A program made the translations under genes and the position numbers. From contig NZ_BAAAQN010000049.1 in assembly GCF_039531695.1 (NCBI RefSeq), forward strand, positions 35,444 through 99,443: a stretch of DNA of 64,000 nucleotides. The letters run 5' to 3'. This document shows positions 8,638 to 17,100 of this stretch, piece by piece. How positions within the stretch are numbered: the stretch's first letter is position 1; each line of letters begins with the position of its first letter. Under the pieces are notes generated by a model. The model was given only the letters and a program-made list of their open reading frames with translations. It searched no databases and was not told where the DNA came from. The stretch is from Catenulispora yoronensis (GTDB lineage Bacteria; Actinomycetota; Actinomycetes; Streptomycetales; Catenulisporaceae).

Positions 8638-9665
8638 CCATACCCCTGCGCCCGTTCGGCCGTACCGGCGTGAAGGTCAGCGCGCTCGCGCTGGGCACCA
8701 TGATGTTCGGGCCGCGCGGCAACCCGGACCACGAGGACAGCGTCCGGATCATCCACCGTGCGCTCGACGCCGGGATCAACCTGATCGACACGGCCGACGT
8801 CTACAGCCAGGGCGAGTCCGAGACGATCGTCGGCAAGGCCCTCGCCGGCCGCCGCGACGACGTCTTCCTCGCCACGAAGTTCCACGGCCGGATGGGCGAG
8901 GACGTCAACCGCTTCGGCAACTCCCGGCGCTGGATCCTCAAGGCGGTCGAGGAGTCGCTCACCCGGTTGCGGACCGACCACATCGACCTCTACCAGGTGC
9001 ACCGGCCCGAGGACGACACCGATGTCGACGAGACCCTCGGGGCGCTGTCCGACCTGGTCCACCAGGGCAAGATCCGCTACATCGGCACGTCGACGTTCGA
9101 GCCCTCCGGGATCGTCGAGGCCCAGTGGACGGCCGAGCGGCGCGGGCGGGAGCGGCCGGTCGCGGAGCAGCCGCCGTACTCGATCCTGGCCCGCGGCATC
9201 GAACGCGAAGTGCTGCCGATCGCCCAGAAGTACGGACTCGCGGTGATCCCGTGGAGCCCGCTGGCCGGAGGCTGGCTGAGCGGCAAGTTCCGCGCCGGCG
9301 GCCCGCAGCCCGAGACCAGCCGCGGGGCGCTGCAACAGGGACGGTTCGAGATCGGCGACCCGGAGAACACTGAGAAACTCCAGGCGGTGGAGGCGTTGGC
9401 ACTGCTCGCCGAGGAGGCGGGCATCTCGCTGGTGCACCTGGCCCTGGCCTTCGTCCTCGAACACCCGGCCGTGACGGCACCGATCATCGGCCCGCGCACC
9501 TTCGAGCACCTTGAGGGGCAGCTGGGAGCGGCGTCGCTGCGACTGGCCCCGGACGTACTGGACGAGATCGACAAGATCGTGCCGCCGGGAGTCACGCTGT
9601 CTTCGCGCGATGCGGGGTACTACCCGCCGTCGATCACCGAGTCCACGCGGCGCCGAAGGGGCTGA
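8634..9665 (+). CDS. Aldo/keto reductase
   Basis: This 343-residue NADPH-dependent oxidoreductase of the AKR superfamily has the catalytic tetrad: Asp in INLIDTADVYS, Tyr in the same motif, Lys in FLATKFHG and His in YQVHRPED. The C-terminal cofactor-binding part is present (IIGPRTFEHLEGQL). Length and motifs fit the general YajO/PdxI-like soluble AKR group that reduces aldehydes. ATG 8634 overlaps the exporter stop (ATGA) and follows AAGGAGA, so it should be the last gene of the sulfonate operon. It may reduce aldehydes released by sulfonate oxygenation (inference). Confidence 0.88.
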   Translation: MTIPLRPFGRTGVKVSALALGTMMFGPRGNPDHEDSVRIIHRALDAGINLIDTADVYSQGESETIVGKALAGRRDDVFLATKFHGRMGEDVNRFGNSRRWILKAVEESLTRLRTDHIDLYQVHRPEDDTDVDETLGALSDLVHQGKIRYIGTSTFEPSGIVEAQWTAERRGRERPVAEQPPYSILARGIEREVLPIAQKYGLAVIPWSPLAGGWLSGKFRAGGPQPETSRGALQQGRFEIGDPENTEKLQAVEALALLAEEAGISLVHLALAFVLEHPAVTAPIIGPRTFEHLEGQLGAASLRLAPDVLDEIDKIVPPGVTLSSRDAGYYPPSITESTRRRRG

Positions 9666-9810
9666 GGCCGAACCCGCCGTCGAACAGCGGCAACGCGGGC
9701 CGGGCGGGACGGCCACACCCCGACCGCCCGACCCACGTATCAGAGTTCTGCTTCAATGGACCTCGATGACGCAGCGCCATCGACGATGGCACTCGCCGCG
9801 GGGAGAACAC

Positions 9811-10802
9811 ATGACCAGGCAGCATTGGATCACCCTCGCCATCTTGGCCGTAGCAGCCATCGCGATCAGAGCCTACCTCGGACCCTCTTCCAGCTGCCGC
9901 ATAGCCGGCGCAGACGCAGCCCGCAGGAACGCGCAACCGCACGGCGCGCAGCGCAAGGCGACGCAGTCGCAATGCACAAACACGCCCAAGTCCTTTACCG
10001 CGAGGCACGCCGACGACGCGCCCTCAAATACCTACGCCGGGCGGCGGCAATGGGAAACCTCGACGCCGTGAACACCCTGGTCGGCTACCTAGCGTTTCCG
10101 CGGGAGGCATTGGAGCGCAAGTCCTGGATGCGCCGGGCCTCACAACTGGCAATCGAGCAGAAGAAGCCGGCAATAGTCATTGCCGGCTACCTGCGCGCCA
10201 TCGAGGAGTTCGACCACGCCGGCCGCGTACTGCTCCGCGCAGCCAAGCTAGGCGACATCGACGCCGCCTTCGAGGTAGGCCTGATCAACGAAGGCCCCGA
10301 CGGCAACGCAACCGAAGCCGAACGCCGCTTCCGCCAGGCAGCAGACGCAGGGCACTACAAAGCCCAGCTGAAGCTCGGCAACCTCCTCATGCAAAGCGAC
10401 CGCTCGGCCGAAGGTAAGTACTACTACCAAAAAGCCATCGCCCAAGAGCCCGCCCAAGGCCGTTCAGCAACCTTCGAACTCGGCCAACACCTATGGAAAC
10501 GCGGCGAGATCGACAAAGCCGACCAACTCCTCAGAAGCGCCACAACCCCCGCCGACCCACACTCAAACGTCTACGTCTACGCCGAGTTCCTATGCGAACA
10601 AGGCCAAACCGCCAAAGCCATCGAACTCCTCCAAGCACGCCACGGCACCTCCGCCACAACCACCCAACTCCGCGAAGCCGCCAAAGTCCTCCGCCACGGC
10701 CACCGCCCCGACGCCGCCACAGAATTCACAGACCGCGCCGACCACATCGAACTCCAGGAACGACAACGAGACGCGAACCGCGACTATGACGACTTCGACT
10801 GA
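9811..10802 (+). CDS. Sel1/TPR-like repeat protein, probably frameshifted near 9900-9935
   Basis: Two frames each carry part of one plausible protein. ATG 9811 has a good ribosome site (GGGGAGA) and encodes a membrane anchor (WITLAILAVAAIAIRAYLG), but its frame stops at 10071. The overlapping frame has no good start or anchor. It encodes Sel1-type helical repeats to 10802, such as ARRAAQGDAVAMHKHAQVLY, RRFRQAADAGHYKAQLKLGN and FELGQHLWKRGEIDKADQLL. Joining them by a one-base shift around 9900-9935 would give an anchored Sel1 protein of about 330 residues. Sel1 proteins act as scaffolds; no specific role can be assigned. The frameshift may be a sequencing error, a real mutation, or the repeat gene may start internally (ATG 9972). 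Confidence 0.55.
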
Positions 10803-10915
10803 GCCTGGGGCGGAGCCGGGGGCGGGGCCGGAGCCTGAGGCGGGGGCGGGGGCGGAGCCCGAGCCGGAGCCGGGGGCGGAGCCCGAGCCGGAGCCGGAGC
10901 CGGAGCCGGCAGGCC
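10803..10915. repeat. GAGCCGG-type low-complexity tract
   Basis: Immediately after the Sel1 stop lies about 110 bp of imperfect hexameric repeats (GAGCCG, GGGGCG). It is open in several frames only because of its composition (Ala/Pro or Gly/Glu strings). I see no ribosome site or conserved protein. Confidence 0.7.
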
Positions 10916-10980
10916 GCCCACCCGCAACACCTCGCCACCCCCGGGAAGCCCCAGCACCGCGAGGCCCCCACCAGGCATTT

Positions 10981-11856
10981 TAGGCTCCCACTAGACCATC
11001 CGAGTGACGCCATGACAACGACACGCCCATGTTTTTCCGTGCTCGATATAGCAGCGACCGTCGAGGGCAGCCAGACCCGGGTGGAGGTGTCAGTGCCGAC
11101 CGCCGAACCAACCGCCAGCGCACAGACCAGCAGACCCGCGACGACCTGGAGACGCTGGCTGACGATGCGCTGACCAGCGGCGCGCGGTGAGCAGCGATTG
11201 GCGGACCGGTGATGCGCGCGGCGGCCTGCGGACCAGTCCAGCGGCGCACGGTGATCGGCGACCTGCGGACGGGCAGCGCGCGGCGACCTGCGGGACAGCG
11301 GTGCGCGGTGAGTTGGTGATCGGTGATCGGTGACCAGCGGACCGGTTGGTGCGCAGCGGCCGGCGACGCGGTGGCCGATGGTACGCCGACGCCCGCAATG
11401 CGGTGACCGTTGGCGCGCGGTATCGACAATGGGGAAGCCGGCAGCGCATGGTGGTCGGCAATGTGTCGGCCCGTGGTGCGGTGGTCGGCGGCGCGGTAGC
11501 CGGTAGCGCACGGAGGTCGGCTCCGGAGCTGCGGCACGCGCAACGATCTCATGGGCTTCGGGCTTCAAGCTCCAGCCATCGGGGCTTCGGCGCTCGGGCT
11601 TCGGCCTTCGGGGCTCCAGCCATCGGGGCATCAGCCTGTGGGGCCTCGGGACTTCGGGGCCTTACGGCCTCGGGACTTCGGGGCTTTGCAGCTTCGGGAC
11701 TTCGGGGCTTTACGGCTTCGGGCTTTGGCGCTCGGGCTTCGGAGCGTTGGGGCTTCGGGCTCCAGCCATCTGGCAACCGGCATCAGGCATCTGGCATCTG
11801 GCATCTGGCCGGACCTTCGGCACCGGGCTTCGCCCTTCGCGCTTCAGCCATCACCG
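10981..11856. other. Repeat-rich island without a supported gene
   Basis: The 0.88 kb between the Sel1 gene and the minus-strand pair contains no reading frame with protein-like composition or a ribosome site. The left part (about 11160-11540) is built from diverged copies of CGGTGATCGG and GACCAGCGG words. The right part (about 11560-11800) is built from GGGCTTCGG and CATCTGGCAT words, including a true 24-bp tandem repeat. Nothing resembles an insertion sequence, integrase or tRNA. Confidence 0.6.
11642..11713. repeat. 24-bp tandem repeat, three copies
   Basis: Units at 11642-11665, 11666-11689 and 11690-11713 differ at only a few positions; the core is CTCGGGACTTCGGGGC. Related but diverged words continue on both sides. 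The period is a multiple of three, so both strands stay open through it (PRSPEAVK-like on minus, SGLRGFTA-like on plus). Confidence 0.85.
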
Positions 11857-13482
11857 TTATGTATCAGGGTACTGGTAACTTTCTGCCACCGGCTCGGGGA
11901 AATCGTCCGGCCAACGCTGTTGGATCTGGGTCAGCGTGGATGACCAGAGTGTGGCCTGGGGGTGGGCGTCTCTTGCGCGGAGTGTTGAGGTGATTCGGGT
12001 GATCAGGCTGGCGGCTTGGGGGGTGGAGACGATTGATTCGAGTGGGGAGTGGGGGGCTAGGCCTAGGCGTTCGGCTTCGTGGAGGGCTCTGGGGAGGGGG
12101 TCTGTGGTTGGGGTGGGGTGGTCGAGGCGGATGCATTCTTCGGCGATGCGTTGGATGAAGCGGGGGAAGATCAGGCGGAGGTAGAGGTCGTCGAGGTTGT
12201 TGAGGGCGGTGTTGAGGTCTTGGGTGGTGGTGTGGGAGAGCCAGGGTTCCCAGCGGTCCATGCGGGTCAGGTCTGGGGAGAAGGGGCGGTCCAGGGCGGA
12301 GCTGAGGAGGGAGTTGCCGATGATGACGCGCATCTCCTCCGTGCTGTCGCGGATGTCGCGGAGTTCGTTCAGGCGGTTCGGTGGGAGGCGGTCCTTGGCT
12401 GGGGACGCGAGGAGGGAGGATGACATGCGTAGGCTTGCGATGTAGGAGAGCAGGGCCAGGTGGAGTTTGCGGTGGAAGTCGAGGAAGTCGCGTGCGCCGT
12501 CGGCTTGGCGGCGGAGGCGGTCGCCGTTGGTTCGTAGGGCTCGGGTGATGGCGATCGCGCGCATGGGGCCGTCGGGTGGGTCGTCGATGAGTGCTGCGAC
12601 CACGCTTTCGGCGGTCAGGTCGGGGAGGGGGGTGATCTGTGTGGGGTGCGCGGCTTCGATGCCTATGGATTCGGAGGGGTCGGAGGGGTCCAAGCGCTCG
12701 AACATGTCGGGCGGAATGGCTGGCAGGAGTCGACGGCGCAACCAGGCCGCTTTGGGGTCCACGCTCATGGTCAGGCACGCGGCCTTGATATCGGCGGCGG
12801 CTGGGACCGGTATCAGGAGCCGAACATAGCGGTCCGAGACGGCCGCGTTGACGGCATCGGCCCAGGCTCTGGCCTGGGCATCGTCGTCGGGTGGTAGCCC
12901 GGCAGATGCGTCGGGCGGCGCGTCGGGCGACAGCCAGGTCGGTGCGTCGGGCGGCGTGTCGGGGAGCAGCTCGGTCGCCACGTTGACCGACTCCGCAGCC
13001 TGCACCTCAGCCAAAACATCAGCCAGCACCACCGCGTCCGCCACCGCGTGGTCAAGCCGCTCGTAGCTCTCGACGGCGTCGAGGATCTGCGCGATATGAC
13101 AGTCCTCGTACATGGTCGGGTCTCGGGCCTCGATCTCCTCGGCGAGCTCGCGCAGGCGCGTTTCAAGCACCCTCTCGACGCGTAGATGGCCCTTCACCAC
13201 ACGTGCTGGGTCGATGTGCGGCGGCAGTTCGTCGTATGTGCGGCGTTGTCCGCCTTCGGCGACGATGAAGCCCTCGGAGCCGCGTGGGCTGATGATTTCG
13301 ACGACGCCCTCGCCGCTGGTCAGGATCGCGCGTAGTTCTGGTACGTCGGCGATGAGCTCGTTCGCGCCGGGCGGCCTGGTGAGCAGTGTGAGGCGGGCCA
13401 TGCGGTGGAAGCGTTCGAGGCGGACGAGAGTGCGGATGCGTTCGGTGAGCGTTTGCGGGTCGCTCACCGGCGGGTCGCTCAC
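11857..13482 (-). CDS. Unrecognised 541-residue protein, second gene of a two-gene unit
   Basis: I do not recognise the family. The GTG start (13482) overlaps the stop of the upstream gene (GTGA), so the two are translationally coupled. The N-terminal third has VPELRAILTSGEGVVEIISP and a charged region with RLRELAEEIEARDP. The middle has Asp/Pro-rich low-complexity repeats around PDAPPDASAGLPPD (about residues 185-215). The C-terminal half is helical and Leu/Arg-rich (FLDFHRKLHLALLSYIASLR; TALNNLDDLYLRLIFPRFIQ). No signal peptide or membrane segment is evident, so it is probably cytoplasmic. Codon use is somewhat less GC-extreme than its neighbours. Its partner has a membrane segment, so a membrane-linked sensor/effector pair is possible but unproven. 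Confidence 0.7.
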   Translation of the reverse strand: MSDPPVSDPQTLTERIRTLVRLERFHRMARLTLLTRPPGANELIADVPELRAILTSGEGVVEIISPRGSEGFIVAEGGQRRTYDELPPHIDPARVVKGHLRVERVLETRLRELAEEIEARDPTMYEDCHIAQILDAVESYERLDHAVADAVVLADVLAEVQAAESVNVATELLPDTPPDAPTWLSPDAPPDASAGLPPDDDAQARAWADAVNAAVSDRYVRLLIPVPAAADIKAACLTMSVDPKAAWLRRRLLPAIPPDMFERLDPSDPSESIGIEAAHPTQITPLPDLTAESVVAALIDDPPDGPMRAIAITRALRTNGDRLRRQADGARDFLDFHRKLHLALLSYIASLRMSSSLLASPAKDRLPPNRLNELRDIRDSTEEMRVIIGNSLLSSALDRPFSPDLTRMDRWEPWLSHTTTQDLNTALNNLDDLYLRLIFPRFIQRIAEECIRLDHPTPTTDPLPRALHEAERLGLAPHSPLESIVSTPQAASLITRITSTLRARDAHPQATLWSSTLTQIQQRWPDDFPEPVAESYQYPDT

Positions 13483-14006
13483 CGGGTCAGCTCCGTGGTG
13501 AACTGTTCGACGAGGCGTTTGGCGAGGTCCTCCGTCACTCTCTCGTTGAAGCCGAGGCCCAGGAGGGCGGTGCGGAGCTCGGCGATCTGGGCGGAGGCGC
13601 TGGTCTGGAGGACGTCGGCGAACTGGTCGGTGGTCAGGGGGCCGACTACTTCCGCGACTATTTGGTCGAGTTCGGTCTGTGCCTGCCGGGCTTTTTTGGG
13701 CAGCTCGTTCTCGGCGCCGTTCCCGGACATGCCGAGCAGGGCCTCGACTCGGTCGAAGGCCGCGTCCACGGCTCGGCGGCCCCAGTCCTGGCCACGGGCC
13801 TCGGCTGCCTCGCGTGCGCCGGTGGCGATCGCGCGCCAGAAGGAGCGGACCATGAGCGTTCCGACGACCAGAGCGATTTCGATGCCGGTGAAGAATCGGC
13901 GGTCCTCCTCGCGCCGCGACAGCCGTACCTGCATCACGTCCGGCCCGATCTCGGCCACGGCCAGGCGAGCGAGATCTGAGCTCGTTGAGGTCTCTATGCG
14001 TTCCAC
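13479..14006 (-). CDS. Unrecognised 175-residue protein with one membrane-like segment
   Basis: GTG 14006 follows GGGGGAGGG. After about 35 polar residues there is a hydrophobic segment, FFTGIEIALVVGTLMVRSF (about 39-57). A charged helical region follows, possibly coiled-coil (QTELDQIVAEVVGPLTTDQF; KRLVEQFTTELTR at the end). No catalytic motif is visible. It is the first gene of a coupled pair with the gene ending at 11857, with a 4-base stop/start overlap. Function unknown. Confidence 0.65.
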   Translation of the reverse strand: MERIETSTSSDLARLAVAEIGPDVMQVRLSRREEDRRFFTGIEIALVVGTLMVRSFWRAIATGAREAAEARGQDWGRRAVDAAFDRVEALLGMSGNGAENELPKKARQAQTELDQIVAEVVGPLTTDQFADVLQTSASAQIAELRTALLGLGFNERVTEDLAKRLVEQFTTELTR

Positions 14007-14048
14007 CCCTCCCCCGCTGCGCGTGGTCAGTTTCAGTTTTCCTCGCTA

Positions 14049-14074
14049 CTTCTCGGAGCTTCCATACCGAGAAG
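14049..14074. promoter_or_regulatory. Inverted repeat upstream of the two-gene unit
   Basis: CTTCTCGG (14049-14056) and CCGAGAAG (14067-14074) form a perfect 8-bp inverted repeat with a 10-bp spacer, 43 bp before the GTG at 14006. Its spacing fits a dimeric operator, or it could be a short hairpin. Confidence 0.35.
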
Positions 14075-14109
14075 ATCTCCAAACCGGGGAGAACGGCCCG
14101 AGCCGCAAA

Positions 14110-14156
14110 CCGTCAGGGTCCTGGTACGCAGACATCACGTACCAGGACCCTGACGT
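14110..14156. terminator. Long hairpin after the GH3 gene
   Basis: An 18-bp perfect stem (14110-14127 with 14139-14156) encloses an 11-base loop. It lies 11 bp beyond the GH3 stop codon on the minus strand. The T tract is weak, as is common in actinomycete terminators. Confidence 0.75.
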
Positions 14157-14166
14157 CAGTTGACGG

Positions 14167-17100
14167 CTAGCCGATCGCCGCCGCGAACACATGCAACGGC
14201 GCCGACGAACCGGCGGGCAGCGTCACGGACTGGATGGTCTTGCCAGCCTCCAACGCCACGCTGTCGTAGAACACTGATGCCTTCCACGGCGACGTACCAC
14301 TGGCCGTGTTGCCATAGGCGGAAGTCACCGCGACCTGCGATCCGGGGAACGGAGAAGTCGAAGCCCAGTCCCCGAACCCGAGCGTGAACTGCTGCGTCGT
14401 CCCGTCGGTGTAGGTGATGGTCGCCGTCCCGGACGACTGTCCGTTGGCGGCGGCCCCCAGGAAGCCCAGAGTGGTGCCGGTGCCGGTAACGCTGAACGAA
14501 CGTCCGTCGGCCTGGACGTTGTCAGCAGTGCCCGCCGCGGCGGAGGGCCACGTGAATACGAGCCCGTCGAAAGTGAACTGGCTGCCCGGTGTCAGTCCGG
14601 CTGCCGCCAGTGCCTGCGCCGAGAAGCTGTTCTCACCTCCGTCGATGTTGCCCGGCGTGTGGTCCGCGTCGTCGGTGATGGACACGTTGTTGAACCCCGC
14701 GCTCAGCGACGGATACGCGACCGTGGTCTGCGTTCCGGAGATTCCGGCCTGGGCGCCGCCGACGCTCTCTGTCACGCCGATCACCTGCGAACCAGGCTGC
14801 TGCGACGCCGGAACCGCCACCGACCAGGTCGTCGACACCGTCGCCCCGGGTGCCACCGTCGCGAACGTGTTCGGCGTGCTGTTCGTCGCCGTCCACCCCG
14901 CGGGCAGCGTCAGCGCCAGCGCCACGGTGGACAGCGCCGCCGAGGAGGTGTTGGCCAGCGTGGTGGTCACCGTACCGGACGAGCCCGGTTCGAGGGCCGG
15001 CGGCGCCGCGACCGAGAGCTGGTCGGACTTGATGGACAGGGCGAAGATGTGGAGCGCCGGTATCCCGCCGTGCGGCTGCGCGCTGCCGGACGGGAGCGTG
15101 ATCGACTGCACCGTCTTGGCCGGGTCGAGCGCCACCGGGTAGTAGTCGATCGTCGCCGCCCACCCGGTCCGGTTGCCCGGCTGGTTGCCGTAGGGCGAGC
15201 GGATCGCCACGTCGCCGCCGGCCGGCGGGGTGCCGTTGGCCCAGTCGCCGAAGCCGATGGTGTACGGCTGGGTGCTGCCGTCGGTGTAGGTGATGACGCC
15301 GCTGCCGCTGCTGGCGCCCCAGGTGCTGGTGCCCAGCAGACCGAGCGTGGAGCCGGAGCCGGAGAGGTCGATGGTCTGCCCGGCCGCGACCACGTTGTCC
15401 TCCTGGCCGACCTGCCGGTCGGGCCAGGTGAAGGTCAGGCCGTTGTGCACCAGCGGCGCGCCCGGCGTCACCCCGACCGAGGCCAGCGCCTGGGCCGAGA
15501 AGCTGGCGCCGGCGCCGTCCAGATCGGCGCCGCCGCGGTTGCTGTCGTTGGTGGTGGCCTTGTTGTTGAACGCCGCCGACAGGGACGTGTAGGGAACGGC
15601 CAGCTGGCTGTAGCCGGTGCTGTCGTGGCGTCCGTCGACAGTGGCGTCGGCGTTCACCGTGTACGTGCCGCCGGCACCGGCGGGCACCGCCACGGCCCAC
15701 GTGGTCGTCACCTTCTGGCCGGCCGCGACGCGGGCGAAGCTCGACGGGCTGGTCGCCGTCGCGGTCCAGCCGGAGGGCAGGTCCAGGTTCATCGCGACGT
15801 TGTTCACCGCGCCGGAGTTTCCGGTACCGGTGTTGGTGAACGTCGTGGTGACGGTCGAGGTCTGCCCGGGCTGCGCCAGCGCCGGGGCGCTGATCGAGAC
15901 GGCGTGGCCGACCACGATCGGCGTGGAGCCGCTCACTCCGTCGACGGTGACGGTGATGTCGGCGGCGCCGGTGCCGACGGCGGTCACCAGGCCCTTGGAG
16001 GTGACGGTGGCCACGTCGGGGTTGCTGCTGCGGTAGCTGACGCGGGCCTTGGACAGATCGGCGAAGCTGCCGTCGACCGCGGCGGCCTCGACGATGTTGT
16101 CCGCGGTGACGGCCAGGTTGCGGTCCTGCGGGACCGAGCCGACGCCGGTGGTGTCGTCCGCGATCCACGGGTTCTTGCCGGTGAGGTCGAGCGTCTGGCC
16201 GACCTGGAAGGCGACCTGGTCGGGCTGCACAGTAACGCTGCGGACGCGCGTCGCCAGCGCGCCGGTGACGGTAACGTCGGCGCTGCCGCGGAGGTCGCTG
16301 GAGTCGGCGCCGACCTGGAAGGCGTAGGTGCCGTCGTAGACGACCGACTTCATCGTGGTGGGGTTCCAGATGCCCAAGTCAGGGATCTGAGCCGTGATCG
16401 TGAGCCGCTGGCTCTGACCGGGGTTCAGCACCTTGCTCTTGGCGAACCCGACCAGCTGCTCCTTCGGGAACGTCGCGCCGGTGACGGTGAACTTCGGCGA
16501 CGCGTACAGCTGCGCCACAGTACTTCCCGCAGTGGTACCGGTGTTGGTCACGGTGACGGTGACCGTCTGCGAGCCGTTCGCGTCGACGCTGCGGTGATCG
16601 GCGCGGACGTCGGAGAAGGCGAACGTCGAGTAGCTCAGGCCGTAGCCGAAGGGGTAGGTCGGAGCGCCGGTGAAGTACATGTAGGTGCGGCCCAGCCCAC
16701 CGGTCTCGGCCGGGGTCAGGCCGTAGTTCGACATGGCAGGGAGCTGCGAATCATCGGCGTACCAGGTGAAGTTCAGGTGCCCGGCAGGGTTCTGCGCCCC
16801 GAAGATCACGTCGGCCAGCGCGGTGCCCTGGCTCTCGCCGTTGAAGCCGCTGAACACGATCGAGGCGAAGTCGTTCTGGACGTCGGCGATCCGCACCGGG
16901 CCGCCGGACTGGATCGCGAGCACCGTCCGGGGGTTGCCGACCGCGGCGATCTGCGAGATCAGCGAGTCGTAGTTGCCCGGCATGGCGATGGTAGTGCGGT
17001 CCTTGCCCTCGTCGGCGATCTGCTGGTTGGTGCCGACGAACACGATGACGGCGTCGGCGGCGGCGACGTCGGCCAGGGTCTGCGGCGAGCAGCTCGCGGG

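Noticed and set aside
11549..11776. Possible small repeat protein (PRSPEAVK units)
   Set aside because: Both strands stay open because the repeat period is 24 bp. There is no ribosome site and the composition is low-complexity.
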